Source of the DNA: Bacteroidales bacterium
Lineage (GTDB): Bacteria; Bacteroidota; Bacteroidia; Bacteroidales; VadinHA17
Assembly (NCBI GenBank): GCA_016715075.1
Contig: JADKBK010000039.1
Coordinates: 1 to 50,662, forward strand
Direction: 5' to 3'
DNA: 50,662 bases
In this document: positions 29,110-37,452 of the stretch, one piece after another
Layout of the letters: the number at the start of each line of letters is the position of its first letter
Position numbering within the stretch: the first letter of the stretch is position 1
The notes under the pieces: model-generated
What the model saw: only the letters and a program-made list of their open reading frames with translations
Database searches by the model: none
What the model was told of the DNA's origin: nothing
Made by a program: the position numbers and the translations under genes

Positions 29110-30272
29110 ATGAAAAATTCAGAAGATAAAATCATGACAAACCGCCGTGCGGGCTCTATGGTCTTGGCTGTGCAACCTTTACTCAGAGGGCAGAAGTTGT
29201 GGTGACGGCAATAGATAAATATCTGAACGATTTTTGTATCGGCAGGGATGTTGATAATATTGAAGACATGTGGCAGAACGTATACGTAAGTTCATACTGG
29301 CGTAATAGCGGTGTTTTGAATAATGCGATAAGCGGACTTGACCAGGCTTTATGGGACATCAAGGGTAAGCGTGCAGGTATGCCTGTTTACCAGCTTCTGG
29401 GAGGTAAATCACGATTTGCAGTTCAATGTTATACTCACGCTGGTGGACGGTCCAATGAAGAAGTGATTGCTGATGTTCAGAAATATATGGCTATGGGCTA
29501 CCAGCATATAAGGATACAGCTCGGAGCGTATGGCGGTGTTGGGACACTTGGTAACAATCCTCCTTTCAGGGAAGCCGGATTTGGAATGGAGACAGACGAT
29601 TTTATGGATCAACGTGCGTACCTGAATTCAGTGCCGAAAATGTTTGCGGCTGTAAGAAAAGCATGCGGAGAAAAGGTAGAGCTTCTTCATGATATTCATG
29701 AGCGGGTAGAACCTCTTGACGCCATTGGCCTTATTAAAAGACTGGAGGAGTATAATCCGTTTTTCATTGAGGATCCGTTCTCACCCGAGAATATGGAATG
29801 GTTTAAACAGCTCAGAATGACTACATCTGTTCCAATTGCCATGGGAGAACTGTTCAATAATATCAATGAATTTAAGATGCCTATGGTTAACCAATGGTTC
29901 GATTTTATCAGAGTTCATATCTCACAGATCGGAGGAATAACTCCTGCCATGAAGATTGCCAGGCTGGGAGAATGGTTCAATGTCAGGACTGCATGGCATG
30001 GACCCGGCGACGTATCTCCTGTTGGCCATGCTGCAAACTGTCATATTGACCTTGCTGTCTGGAATTTTGGCATCCAGGAGGCTGTGCGCTTCTCTGAGAA
30101 ACTTCAGACTATCTTTACAGGCTGCCCGACAATGAATAAAGACTATATGTCTGTAAATGAGGTGCCTGGATTAGGTGTTGATATAAATGAAAAGGAAGCA
30201 GCAAAATATCCTATTGGAACAAAATCCAGATGGCAGGTACGGAAGAGTGATGGAACTGTAATAAGACCTTAA
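29110..30272 (+). pseudogene. RspA/ManD-type enolase-superfamily dehydratase, N-terminal segment missing
   Basis: Residues equivalent to most of an RspA-like D-mannonate dehydratase are present from GLYGLGCATFTQRAEVVVTA (29151 on) to the end. Motifs: VLNNAISGLDQALWDIKGKR, HDIHERVEP, FFIEDPFSPENMEW, RVHISQIGGITPAMK and WHGPGDVSPVGHAANCH. The gene's only good start, ATG 29110, gives 13 codons (MKNSEDKIMTNRR, like the start of a Tat signal) and then runs out of frame. The conserved frame has a stop at 29127. So the rest of the leader and the first capping-domain strands are absent. The longest uninterrupted reading starts at GTG 29199 (357 residues). It may be inactive. Confidence 0.75.
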
Positions 30273-30284
30273 GAAAGTATAGTG

Positions 30285-31436
30285 ATGAAAAACAACAGAA
30301 GGGATTTTATCAGGAAGAGCAGTGCGATGGCAGCTCTTTCAGTTGCCGGTTTTTCAGCGGCAACTTCAGAATTGCTTGGCAGTTCTTCCATGCAGCCTGA
30401 AGCGCCGCTGAAAGAATCTCAATCAAAGCCATATATCCAGGATGCAGGCATCAAAATGTGTTTTGCCTATTTTGCGGGTCTGGAGGCTGAAAAGCGCAAA
30501 GTACAGTTCGGTAAACAGCTGAATGTCCTGGGAGCCGTCGGAGGTATTAATACACAGATGGTTGGTCTGCCAAATGTTAACCCTTGGGAATATGAAGCGG
30601 TATCTGCTGTCAAAAATGCCTGGGAGAAAACAGGACTGAAGCTTGAAGTTATAGAAGGGCCTCCGTCTCTGTCCGAAAAGACAAAGCTCGGTCTTGAAGG
30701 CCGGGATGAGGAGATCTCCAATTTCATCATCTTCATGAAAAGCTTATCAAAGGCAGGGATTGATACCATATGCTATAACTGGATGCCGGTTATCAGCTGG
30801 GCGCGTACAACCAATGACCGTCCGGGAAGGGGAGGAGCCCTGGTTACAGCTTTTGATTATGAAGATGTAAAAGATCTTTCTCCTACAAAATACGGAGAGG
30901 TTACAAAGGAAAGTTTATGGAAGAACCTTGAATATTTTCTTAAGGCTGTTGTTCCCGAGGCAGAAAAGCTTAAAATTAAGCTCGCAATGCATCCCGATGA
31001 TCCTCAGGTTGACAGCATCAGGGGCATTTCAAGGATAATGACAACTGCCGATGCTTTCAGGAAGATGGCAGCTATTTATCCAAGCCCTTATAACGGACTA
31101 ACAATGTGCCAGGGTAATTTCTCTCTTATGGGAGAAGATATTCCCACACTTGTCAGGGATTTTGGAAGCAAAAACCTGATCCACTTCGTTCATTTCAGGA
31201 ATGTTAGAGGCGGCAAGACGAACTTCGTGGAGACCTTTCATGATGAAGGACAGATTGATATGTATGCTGCTATGAAAGCCTATATTGAGACAGGCTTCAG
31301 GGGGCCTCTGCGTCCTGATCACGTTCCCACAATGGCCGGAGACAGTAATGATCATCCAGGATACAGTGCGCTGGGAAGTCTTTACGCAGCCGGTTATATA
31401 AGGGGACTGATTGAAGCGGTTGCCAAGAATGGGTAA
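30285..31436 (+). CDS. Tat-exported UxuA-like mannonate dehydratase
   Basis: A 383-residue TIM-barrel protein. ATG 30285 is preferred over the GTG three bases upstream. It starts with a Tat signal (NNRRDFIRKSSAMAALSVAG). UxuA-type motifs: TICYNWMPVISWARTTNDRP near 164, LAMHPDDPQ, GLTMCQGNFSLMGED, HFVHFRNVRGG, ETFHDEGQIDMYA and LRPDHVPTMAGD, which carry the metal-binding Cys, His and Asp. UxuA converts D-mannonate to 2-keto-3-deoxygluconate. Family members are normally cytoplasmic, so an exported form is notable. It lies 12 bases after the RspA-type gene. Confidence 0.88.
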   Translation: MKNNRRDFIRKSSAMAALSVAGFSAATSELLGSSSMQPEAPLKESQSKPYIQDAGIKMCFAYFAGLEAEKRKVQFGKQLNVLGAVGGINTQMVGLPNVNPWEYEAVSAVKNAWEKTGLKLEVIEGPPSLSEKTKLGLEGRDEEISNFIIFMKSLSKAGIDTICYNWMPVISWARTTNDRPGRGGALVTAFDYEDVKDLSPTKYGEVTKESLWKNLEYFLKAVVPEAEKLKIKLAMHPDDPQVDSIRGISRIMTTADAFRKMAAIYPSPYNGLTMCQGNFSLMGEDIPTLVRDFGSKNLIHFVHFRNVRGGKTNFVETFHDEGQIDMYAAMKAYIETGFRGPLRPDHVPTMAGDSNDHPGYSALGSLYAAGYIRGLIEAVAKNG

Positions 31437-31507
31437 TGTATCACAGTTCCTGTCATCAAAGAGAGGGATTATCAGGATATCATTCCTTTAAAACAAAAAA
31501 TAAAACG

Positions 31508-32466
31508 ATGAAAAAATATTCTATTTATTGTCAGGATTAACAATTGCAGCTATGCCACTAATGAAATTTCCACAAACAGAGATCTCCAATGGACTGATTC
31601 AGGCAAAGATCTATCTTCCGGATTCAAAGGAAGGGTATTACCAGGGAACAAGATTTGACTGGTCAGGCAATATGCCCAGTCTTAAATTTGCAGGTCATGA
31701 ATACTTCGGACAATGGTTCACAAACTACAGTCCGGAGATTCACGATGTCATTATGGGACCTGTCGAGGAATTTACCGCACTCGACTATCAGGATGCCAGA
31801 CAGGGGGACAGTTTTGTCAAGATTGGTGTTGGTGTGCTTACCAAACCCGATGAGAAACCATACGCCTTCGCAAAGTATTACTCTGTGATTAATCCTGGTA
31901 AATGGACTGTTAAATCGAAACCTGATCAGGTTATCTTCACACATGAGCTGAAGGATCAGAACTACTCCTATAATTATGAAAAGTGTGTTCAGCTCATAAA
32001 GGACAAGCCGGAACTTGTTCTTAAACATAAACTCAAAAATACGGGTACCCGTACTATTGAAACCAGTGTCTATGATCATAACTTTTTCGTCATTGATAAC
32101 CAGCCGGTTGGTCCGGCATATTCCATTACTGTCCCCTTCGATATAAAGGGTACGGGTCAGGGTATCGGAGAACTCGCGGAGATTAAAGGCAGGCAGATAT
32201 TGTTCCTCAGAACCGTAAATAATGGTGAGAACGTTTTCTGCAGTCCGCTCGAAGGATTTGCTTCCAGTGCAAAAGATTATGATTTCAGGATTGAGAACAA
32301 AGCAGCAGGAGCAGGAGTAAGAATTACCTGTGATCAGCCGATAGAGAAACTCAATTTCTGGTGTTGCTATACAACTCTGTGTCCCGAACCTTATATCAAG
32401 GTCAGAGTTGAGCCCGGAAAAGAATTCACCTGGGAAATCAAGTATGAATTTTATACATTGAAATAG
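31508..32466 (+). CDS. secreted aldose-1-epimerase-like protein of unknown function, frameshifted start
   Basis: The large open frame begins without an ATG at 31528. Adding one A to the six-A run at 31511-31516 joins it to ATG 31508, giving a proper signal peptide (MKKIFYLLSGLTIAAMPLMK) and about 319 residues. The mature part (NGLIQAKIYLPDSKEGYY, YYQGTRFDWSGNMPSLKF, VYDHNFFVIDNQPVG) looks like the beta-sandwich galactose-mutarotase superfamily. The catalytic His/Glu pattern is not clear, so the activity is open. Third gene of the presumed dehydratase cluster. Confidence 0.75.
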
Positions 32467-32484
32467 TCATTCATAGGAAGAACT

Positions 32485-32600
32485 CAAAAGTCTTTTCTCT
32501 GTGCCACTCTGTGCCTCCTCTGTGATCTCTGTGTAACAAAAAAATATGAACTTACACAGAGAACACAGAGTTATCACAGAGGTCCACAGAGGACTTTTGA
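32485..32600. repeat. intergenic inverted repeat, CTYTGTG family copy 4
   Basis: The best-preserved copy. The left arm has four CTCTGTG steps (starting ttctctgtgccactctgtgc). The centre is aacaaaaaaatatgaac. The right arm has four CACAGAG steps (starting ttacacagagaacacagagt). The flanks aaaagtc and gacttttga also pair. It lies between convergent genes. Confidence 0.92.
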
Positions 32601-32633
32601 GGCAGTCTCTTCTAATTGTAATTTTTGCAGAAA

Positions 32634-33233
32634 TTAAAGCTCCTCTATTAGCAGGTTACGCCATTTAACCCTTATTCCTCCTCCATCATGTATCTGAAGG
32701 GCGATTGATCCGTTAGCCTGACCGATCTTCTCATCAGAAAAGTCAACCATTGGCTGACCGTTGAGCCAGGTCTGAACCTTGTCACCAACTACACGAATCC
32801 TCAATGTATTCCATTCTCCTGGTTTTAAAATATTTTCCTTCTCCTCCTCGATCTGTATAAGCCATCCCCTTCCATAAGATTCATATATACCACCGGTATC
32901 GTGCCCTTTGGGCGCTACTTCGCACTGCCATCCGGCAATCTTTGTCCCTTCAATTGTGGAACGGAAGAATACACCACTGTTACCATCAGCTTCCTGGAGA
33001 AACTCAAGAGTGAGATCGAAATTTTTATAGAATTTATCGGTAGCCAGATAGCCATACTGCTTGTCAGGTCCACTCTCGCAGATAAGGAGTCCTTTTTCCA
33101 CGAACCACTTTTCGGTTCCGTAGATTTTCCACCCGGTAAGGTCTTTTCCGTTAAAGAGTGACTGCTTTTTTGCAGGTACAGTAAAGCCTGCCAGCAGAAT
33201 TATTACAAAGAATGATAGAAAGATCTTTTTCAT
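32634..33233 (-). CDS. DUF1080 (3-keto-disaccharide hydrolase-like) secreted protein
   Basis: A 199-residue protein with a signal peptide (MKKIFLSFFVIILLAGFTVP). The laminin-G-like DUF1080 fold is recognised from SLFNGKDLTGWKIYGTEKWF near residue 25, FDLTLEFLQEADGNSGVFFR near 72, GIYESYGRGW near 114, KPGEWNTLRIRVVGDKVQTW near 136 and GSIALQIHDGG near 175. The domain has been associated with hydrolysis of 3-keto-glycosides. It lies 45 bases downstream of an isomerase/epimerase-like gene on the same strand, a pairing expected of keto-glycoside breakdown. Confidence 0.92.
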   Translation of the reverse strand: MKKIFLSFFVIILLAGFTVPAKKQSLFNGKDLTGWKIYGTEKWFVEKGLLICESGPDKQYGYLATDKFYKNFDLTLEFLQEADGNSGVFFRSTIEGTKIAGWQCEVAPKGHDTGGIYESYGRGWLIQIEEEKENILKPGEWNTLRIRVVGDKVQTWLNGQPMVDFSDEKIGQANGSIALQIHDGGGIRVKWRNLLIEEL

Positions 33234-33278
33234 GAGTTTTTTGAATTATTAATAATGAATATTTATTTGATTAAAAGA

Positions 33279-34008
33279 TTAATGTACTACAAATTGTCTC
33301 AGATAATTACTGCTCTGAATGAGTGCTGTTTTCCTGTTTTCAAGAGAGCCCTCAAAGGATTTATCTTCTACCTCAATACATGCCGGACCTTTGTATCCGA
33401 CTTCATACAGGGCGGAGAAGAATTTTCCCCATTCAATATCTCCGAGTCCGGGGATCTTGGGTGTATGCAGGTTTAGCGGTGTTGTTAGTATTCCAACTTC
33501 GTTTATTCTGTCTCTCAATACCCTTGCGTCTTTTAGGTGAACATGGAAAAGTCTGTCCCTGAATTCAAAAATAGGTTTTACATAGTCCATCATCTGCCAG
33601 ATAAGGTGGGAGGGATCGTAATTAAGACCGAAATGTTGTGAAGGAATGGCTTCAAACATTCTTCTCCAGATGGCAGGTGAGTGAGCCAGGTTATTTCCGG
33701 ATGGCCATTCATCCCTGGTGAAGAACATGGGGCAGTTCTCTATACCTATTTTAATATTCCTCTGCTCTGCATATTGTACAATTGGGGGCCATAGTTCAAG
33801 AAATTTCAGGAAGTTATCATCTTCATGTTTTGCAGGATCGGCACCGATAAAAGTATTGATCACAGGCAGATCGAGCCTTACTGCAGCATCAATAACTTTT
33901 TTTATGTGCCCGATGTAGAAATCGGATTTTTCCTTATCAGGATGAAGCGGATTTGGATAATAACCGAGTATCTCCCAAAATTGCACTCACAAAACCAAGT
34001 TGAATCAT
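33279..34008 (-). pseudogene. sugar phosphate isomerase/epimerase with internal deletion after codon 13
   Basis: ATG 34008 gives a perfect family start (MIQLGFVSAILGD). One base later the sequence jumps to a different frame at LGYYPNPLHPDKEKSDFYIG (from 33968). From there it is intact: VINTFIGADP, IGIENCPMFFTRDEWPSGNN, FGLNYDPSHLIWQ, LFHVHLKDA and PACIEVEDKSFEG, holding the metal ligands. From memory of the family, about 55 residues (first beta-alpha units) are missing. The longest single frame starts at a GTG at 33986 (235 residues). It pairs with DUF1080 downstream. Probably inactive unless the assembly is wrong. Confidence 0.78.
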
Positions 34009-34106
34009 AGTTATGCTGTTTTAAAATTTTCTGAATGCAATTTAATAAAATTGAAGGATTGTTTAAGTCCTTTATCCAATTTTGCCTAAGAAATTATTGG
34101 CCTCAG

Positions 34107-34190
34107 CAGCACCCAGCACCCAGCACCCAGCACCCAGCACCCAGCACCCAGCACCCAGCACCCAGCACCCAGCACCCAGCACCCAGCACC
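34107..34190. repeat. 7-bp tandem array, unit CAGCACC
   Basis: Twelve exact copies of cagcacc. The array ends 12 bases beyond the stop codon of the minus-strand gene at 34203. The same heptamer recurs at 41459-41500 and at 35329-35350. Confidence 0.97.
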
Positions 34191-34202
34191 CATATATGCG
34201 GT

Positions 34203-35177
34203 CTACTTCACCTCAGTTCTTACTCCCGTGGAGATAGCGATATTCTTCCGCCATTCATATTTCGAACCTTTGGCAAAATGCAGCAGAACATCATATGTTC
34301 CGGGAGAGCAGCAATTTGCAACAGTTACATTATTGTAGCTGATAGTCTCGAGTGTCTTTATTGGTTCAGGTTTTCCGGTCTGCTTGCCGGCAGTTCCGGC
34401 GGGGTACATGTGCATTTCCCTGACATCAGGGTTTCCTCCCGTATATGCAATTCCGCCTGCATTCAGATTAACAGATACTTTATAGCTGACATCCGGTTTG
34501 AGCTGAAAGTTTTCCAGCCATACCTTATGATTCTGATTGGCGATTCCTATTGATAATAGCAGATCGTAAGTACCGGCTTTTATTTTACCTTTTGTGTTGC
34601 CTGATACCTGGTCGGGTTTAATAACATTGGCATGATTGCCTTTTTCATAGAAAGTGGGGATCCCGAAGTAGGCATCCTGTATTGTGTGTGATTTACATCT
34701 GTTTACGAGTGATTCATACTGGGATAGTCCACCGAGTGCAGTCTGGCTTTCATCTATCAGGATCTGGTAGTCATAGAGAATGATGGAAACATTGGTTTTT
34801 GTCTTAGGCTTTATAATGATATTTCCGGCAACAAAGCCAAGGGTTCCGGGTTTGCCTGAAAGTTTGAAGTTGAGCTGAAGATCGTAGGTGCCCGGTGCTG
34901 CACCCTGCATCTTTACCTCTTTTCCGGCGCTCAGCAGCTTGAACTCCGAGCCTGCAATAAGGTCACCCAATGCCCTGATGTTTACAGTTAGCGGGGAAGT
35001 TTTATCACCTTCATTCATTGGAGTATAACTCTGCTGCACCCATACCTGACTCCAGCTGTGTTCTGTCTTTATGGTGATTCCGTTTGTGAGCTTATACACA
35101 TAGTTAGATACGGGCTGAGCCTGAATAGAGAGAACTACCAAAGTGTTTAGAATCAGTAATGAAATTACGTTTTTCAT
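34203..35177 (-). CDS. secreted protein with three GTYD-type repeats
   Basis: A 324-residue protein starting at ATG 35177, where a signal peptide begins (MKNVISLLILNTLVVLSIQA). Three similar segments are seen: APGTYDLQLNFKL near 97, KAGTYDLLLSIGIANQNH near 202 and SPGTYDVLLHFAKG near 293, each followed by a hydrophobic strand pattern (for example WLENFQLKPDVSYKVSVNL). This suggests three or more beta-sandwich-like units derived by duplication. No enzyme motif is visible and I do not recognise the family. Arrays of short repeats flank it on both sides. Confidence 0.72.
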   Translation of the reverse strand: MKNVISLLILNTLVVLSIQAQPVSNYVYKLTNGITIKTEHSWSQVWVQQSYTPMNEGDKTSPLTVNIRALGDLIAGSEFKLLSAGKEVKMQGAAPGTYDLQLNFKLSGKPGTLGFVAGNIIIKPKTKTNVSIILYDYQILIDESQTALGGLSQYESLVNRCKSHTIQDAYFGIPTFYEKGNHANVIKPDQVSGNTKGKIKAGTYDLLLSIGIANQNHKVWLENFQLKPDVSYKVSVNLNAGGIAYTGGNPDVREMHMYPAGTAGKQTGKPEPIKTLETISYNNVTVANCCSPGTYDVLLHFAKGSKYEWRKNIAISTGVRTEVK

Positions 35178-35328
35178 GGCGGTAAGATTTAATTGGAAAG
35201 GATAAGACTCAAACAAAGTTAAGTCAATTAACAACTCAAGTCAATTTTTTCTCAGGCTTGAGTTCCGCATCATGTGTTAATAATTGTTAATGGTTTGCAA
35301 CTATGAAATGGCGCAGGGCTCAGGGGCT

Positions 35329-35474
35329 CAGCACTCAGCACCCAGCACCCAAAACCTTTGCGCCGCTGCGCCGCTGCGCCCTTGCGCCCTTGCACCCTTG
35401 CGCCTTTGCGCCCTTGCGCCTTTGCTCCGTTGTGCCTTTGCGCCCTTGCGCCCTTGCGCCGTTGTGCCGTTGCG
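35329..35474. repeat. 9-bp tandem array, unit GCGCCCTTG
   Basis: Begins with two or three cagcacc-like units, then about thirteen imperfect units such as gcgcccttg, gcgcctttg and gcgccgttg. It ends 2 bases before the stop codon of the DUF2177 gene at 35477. The long open frames here are periodic artefacts. Confidence 0.92.
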
Positions 35475-35476
35475 CC

Positions 35477-35872
35477 CTACAATATCTTCACAGCAATAAA
35501 ATACGTCACTACCGAAATAGACGCTGCAAGAACAGAGCCCCATATCAGATCAACTATTGTGACAATTACCGGCCAGTCTTTAAGGGTGGCAAGGTTTGTC
35601 AGATCGTAGGTGGCATATGTAACCAGCCCGAAAAATGCGCCGTAGAGAAGTGCATGGGACCATGATTGTTTCTCAACTGCCGGGGTTATGACAAATGTGA
35701 CAAGGGCGGCAATGAAAATGAGGTAGAATATTATGGCTGCGGTCCATCCGATGTCAGGCCTCATTAGAAAACCTAACTGCTCGCTGTAGAATTTTCTTGC
35801 CACAAGGACCAGCCAGATCATATCAATGACAAAAAATGTTGGCAATGCTATTAAAAACAGTCTTATGAACAT
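35477..35872 (-). CDS. DUF2177 family membrane protein
   Basis: A 131-residue protein with four hydrophobic helices. The beginning FLIALPTFFVIDMIWLVLVA and the middle ALLYGAFFGLVTYATYDLTN, followed by WPVIVTIVDLIWGSVLAASI, fit the DUF2177 family. Its role is unknown. The stop codon touches the tandem array. Start ATG at 35872. Confidence 0.88.
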   Translation of the reverse strand: MFIRLFLIALPTFFVIDMIWLVLVARKFYSEQLGFLMRPDIGWTAAIIFYLIFIAALVTFVITPAVEKQSWSHALLYGAFFGLVTYATYDLTNLATLKDWPVIVTIVDLIWGSVLAASISVVTYFIAVKIL

Positions 35873-35973
35873 ATGTGTGTGGATTAAGTTTATTTGTCTT
35901 ATATCCTGGATGAGGTAAACAAGAGAGATATATGATTTGTTACATATAATCTTCTGTTCCTGTCTTATTGCAT

Positions 35974-36654
35974 TTATTTATTTTTAATAAAAGCTGAATG
36001 CTCCGGATAACTGTCATCTTTTCCATAGATGAATAGACAGCTTCCTTTTGAGATCCTGTCAATAACCTCTTTAGTTATTTCAGTCGGGAGGGCAGGACAT
36101 CCCCAGCTTCTTCCCAGTCGCCCATACTTATCAATAAATTCCTGGCTTACATAATCTGCTCCGTGGATAACTATCTCCCTCGATCTTGCATTATCATTGA
36201 TGTTTTTTTCAAGTCCGTCAAGCCTTAGTGAATATCCATGCTTCCCTGAATAGGTCTCTGCTGTAAGATAAAAGCCAAGAGAACTCTTCAGTGATTCCGG
36301 TTTATTGGAAAAACTGTCTGCAGTATTATCGCCGGAGTTTCTTCCATGGGCAACCAAACAGTGATACAAAAGTTTTCTGTTATCAATATCTATAACAAAA
36401 CAGCGCTTCTCAGTTGAGGGTTTCGAGAAATCAATAATGGTAAAGATATTTTTCTTCCTGACATTATCTGTAAGCCTATAACCATCAACAGCTTTCCTAA
36501 AGATATCATATGAAAGGAGCTTGTCAAGCTTGCATTCGAGCCAGAGACTTTTTATTTCGGCATCATTCCCTGTTTTACCGGTAATGCCTGAACTCATTCC
36601 TGAGAAAGCAAGAATGATTAAGATGCTAATGACTATCCTCACTGAAATTGACAT
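35974..36654 (-). CDS. murein L,D-transpeptidase catalytic-domain family protein
   Basis: A 226-residue exported protein (hydrophobic N-terminus IVISILIILAFSGM). The L,D-transpeptidase core is visible: CFVIDIDNRKLLYHCLVAHG near residue 85, NKPESLKSSLGFYLTAETYS near 117, VIHGADYVSQEFI near 162 and GRLGRSWGCPALP near 178 with the catalytic Cys. Such enzymes form or modify 3-3 cross-links in peptidoglycan or attach proteins to it. Intact, with no neighbour in an obvious operon. Confidence 0.9.
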   Translation of the reverse strand: MSISVRIVISILIILAFSGMSSGITGKTGNDAEIKSLWLECKLDKLLSYDIFRKAVDGYRLTDNVRKKNIFTIIDFSKPSTEKRCFVIDIDNRKLLYHCLVAHGRNSGDNTADSFSNKPESLKSSLGFYLTAETYSGKHGYSLRLDGLEKNINDNARSREIVIHGADYVSQEFIDKYGRLGRSWGCPALPTEITKEVIDRISKGSCLFIYGKDDSYPEHSAFIKNK

Positions 36655-36773
36655 CGCCCTGGAATATTCTTAAAGATCAAAATTACGAAATTGTATGCAA
36701 TTCATTTTATGATGGCAATCCTTTGTGATAAAAGGTAATACCACATTAATAACTGATAGCCCGCATGTTTATT

Positions 36774-37452
36774 TTATATAATGCTGACTTCTTCTTTTTT
36801 AATTATGTGGAATGCCCTTTTTGAATCCCGAAGTATCCAGAAGATAACACCGCTTATCACTGCCGCAAAAAAGCACCATACAGATGTGAGATACTGCCTG
36901 AAAAATATTGCAGTTACAAGACACGACAGTGTCATAAGGATACCCATCAGCCAGGTTCTTTTTGATCCCTGAAATAAATAAGGGAGTGATCGTTACAAAG
37001 AGATAAACTGCAAAAGCCGGATTGGAAAGTGATTTCGGAAAACTATTTGTATAAAGGATATGATAACCGGAAATCTCGGGATTCACGCTGAAGGTAAGTA
37101 AGCAAAATGCATAGTATAAGGACAAAAACAGTCCTGTACCTGACAGTATCCACAGTATTTTTTTCCTTTTGTTATTCTCTTCCATAAGAGTTATTGAAAC
37201 TGGAATCAATGACGGCCAGATAACCTGTGCCATAATCAGGAAAGTATATGTGCTTATCTTCTGTGTGATTATATAATCATTACCGGGTAGTGTCATCCAC
37301 AAAAAGCCTTCTGCGATCTGTTGAATTCCGAAAAACAACGGGATACTTGCAAATACCAGTTGTGATGGCTTATGTACTTTGGTGATAGTTGCAATTCCTA
37401 TAGCAGAAATAATAACCCCTCCTGCAAAACTTGCCTCAGGTGAAAAACACAT
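36774..37452 (-). CDS. DUF6629-like membrane protein, frameshifted
   Basis: About 225 residues after repair, with about seven helices. The start MCFSPEASFAGGVIISAIGI, then KPSQLVFASIPLFFGIQQIA and EGFLWM, matches the family of small membrane proteins beginning MCFS. The open frame ends at 36799 with a non-hydrophobic tail. A neighbouring frame gives the expected helices (TWLMGILMTLSCLVTAIFFR, then WCFFAAVISGVIFWILRDSK) down to 36774. Removing one base near 36955-36970 joins them. Function unknown. Confidence 0.75.

Noticed and set aside
34107..34190. Heptamer array as a replication-origin iteron cluster
   Set aside because: No replication initiator gene is nearby, and similar arrays with other units occur at several unrelated places.
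35284..35665. Open frames rich in Ala-Pro-Leu-Arg-Cys
   Set aside because: They are translations of the GCGCCCTTG array with no flanking conserved sequence, and overlap the DUF2177 gene.
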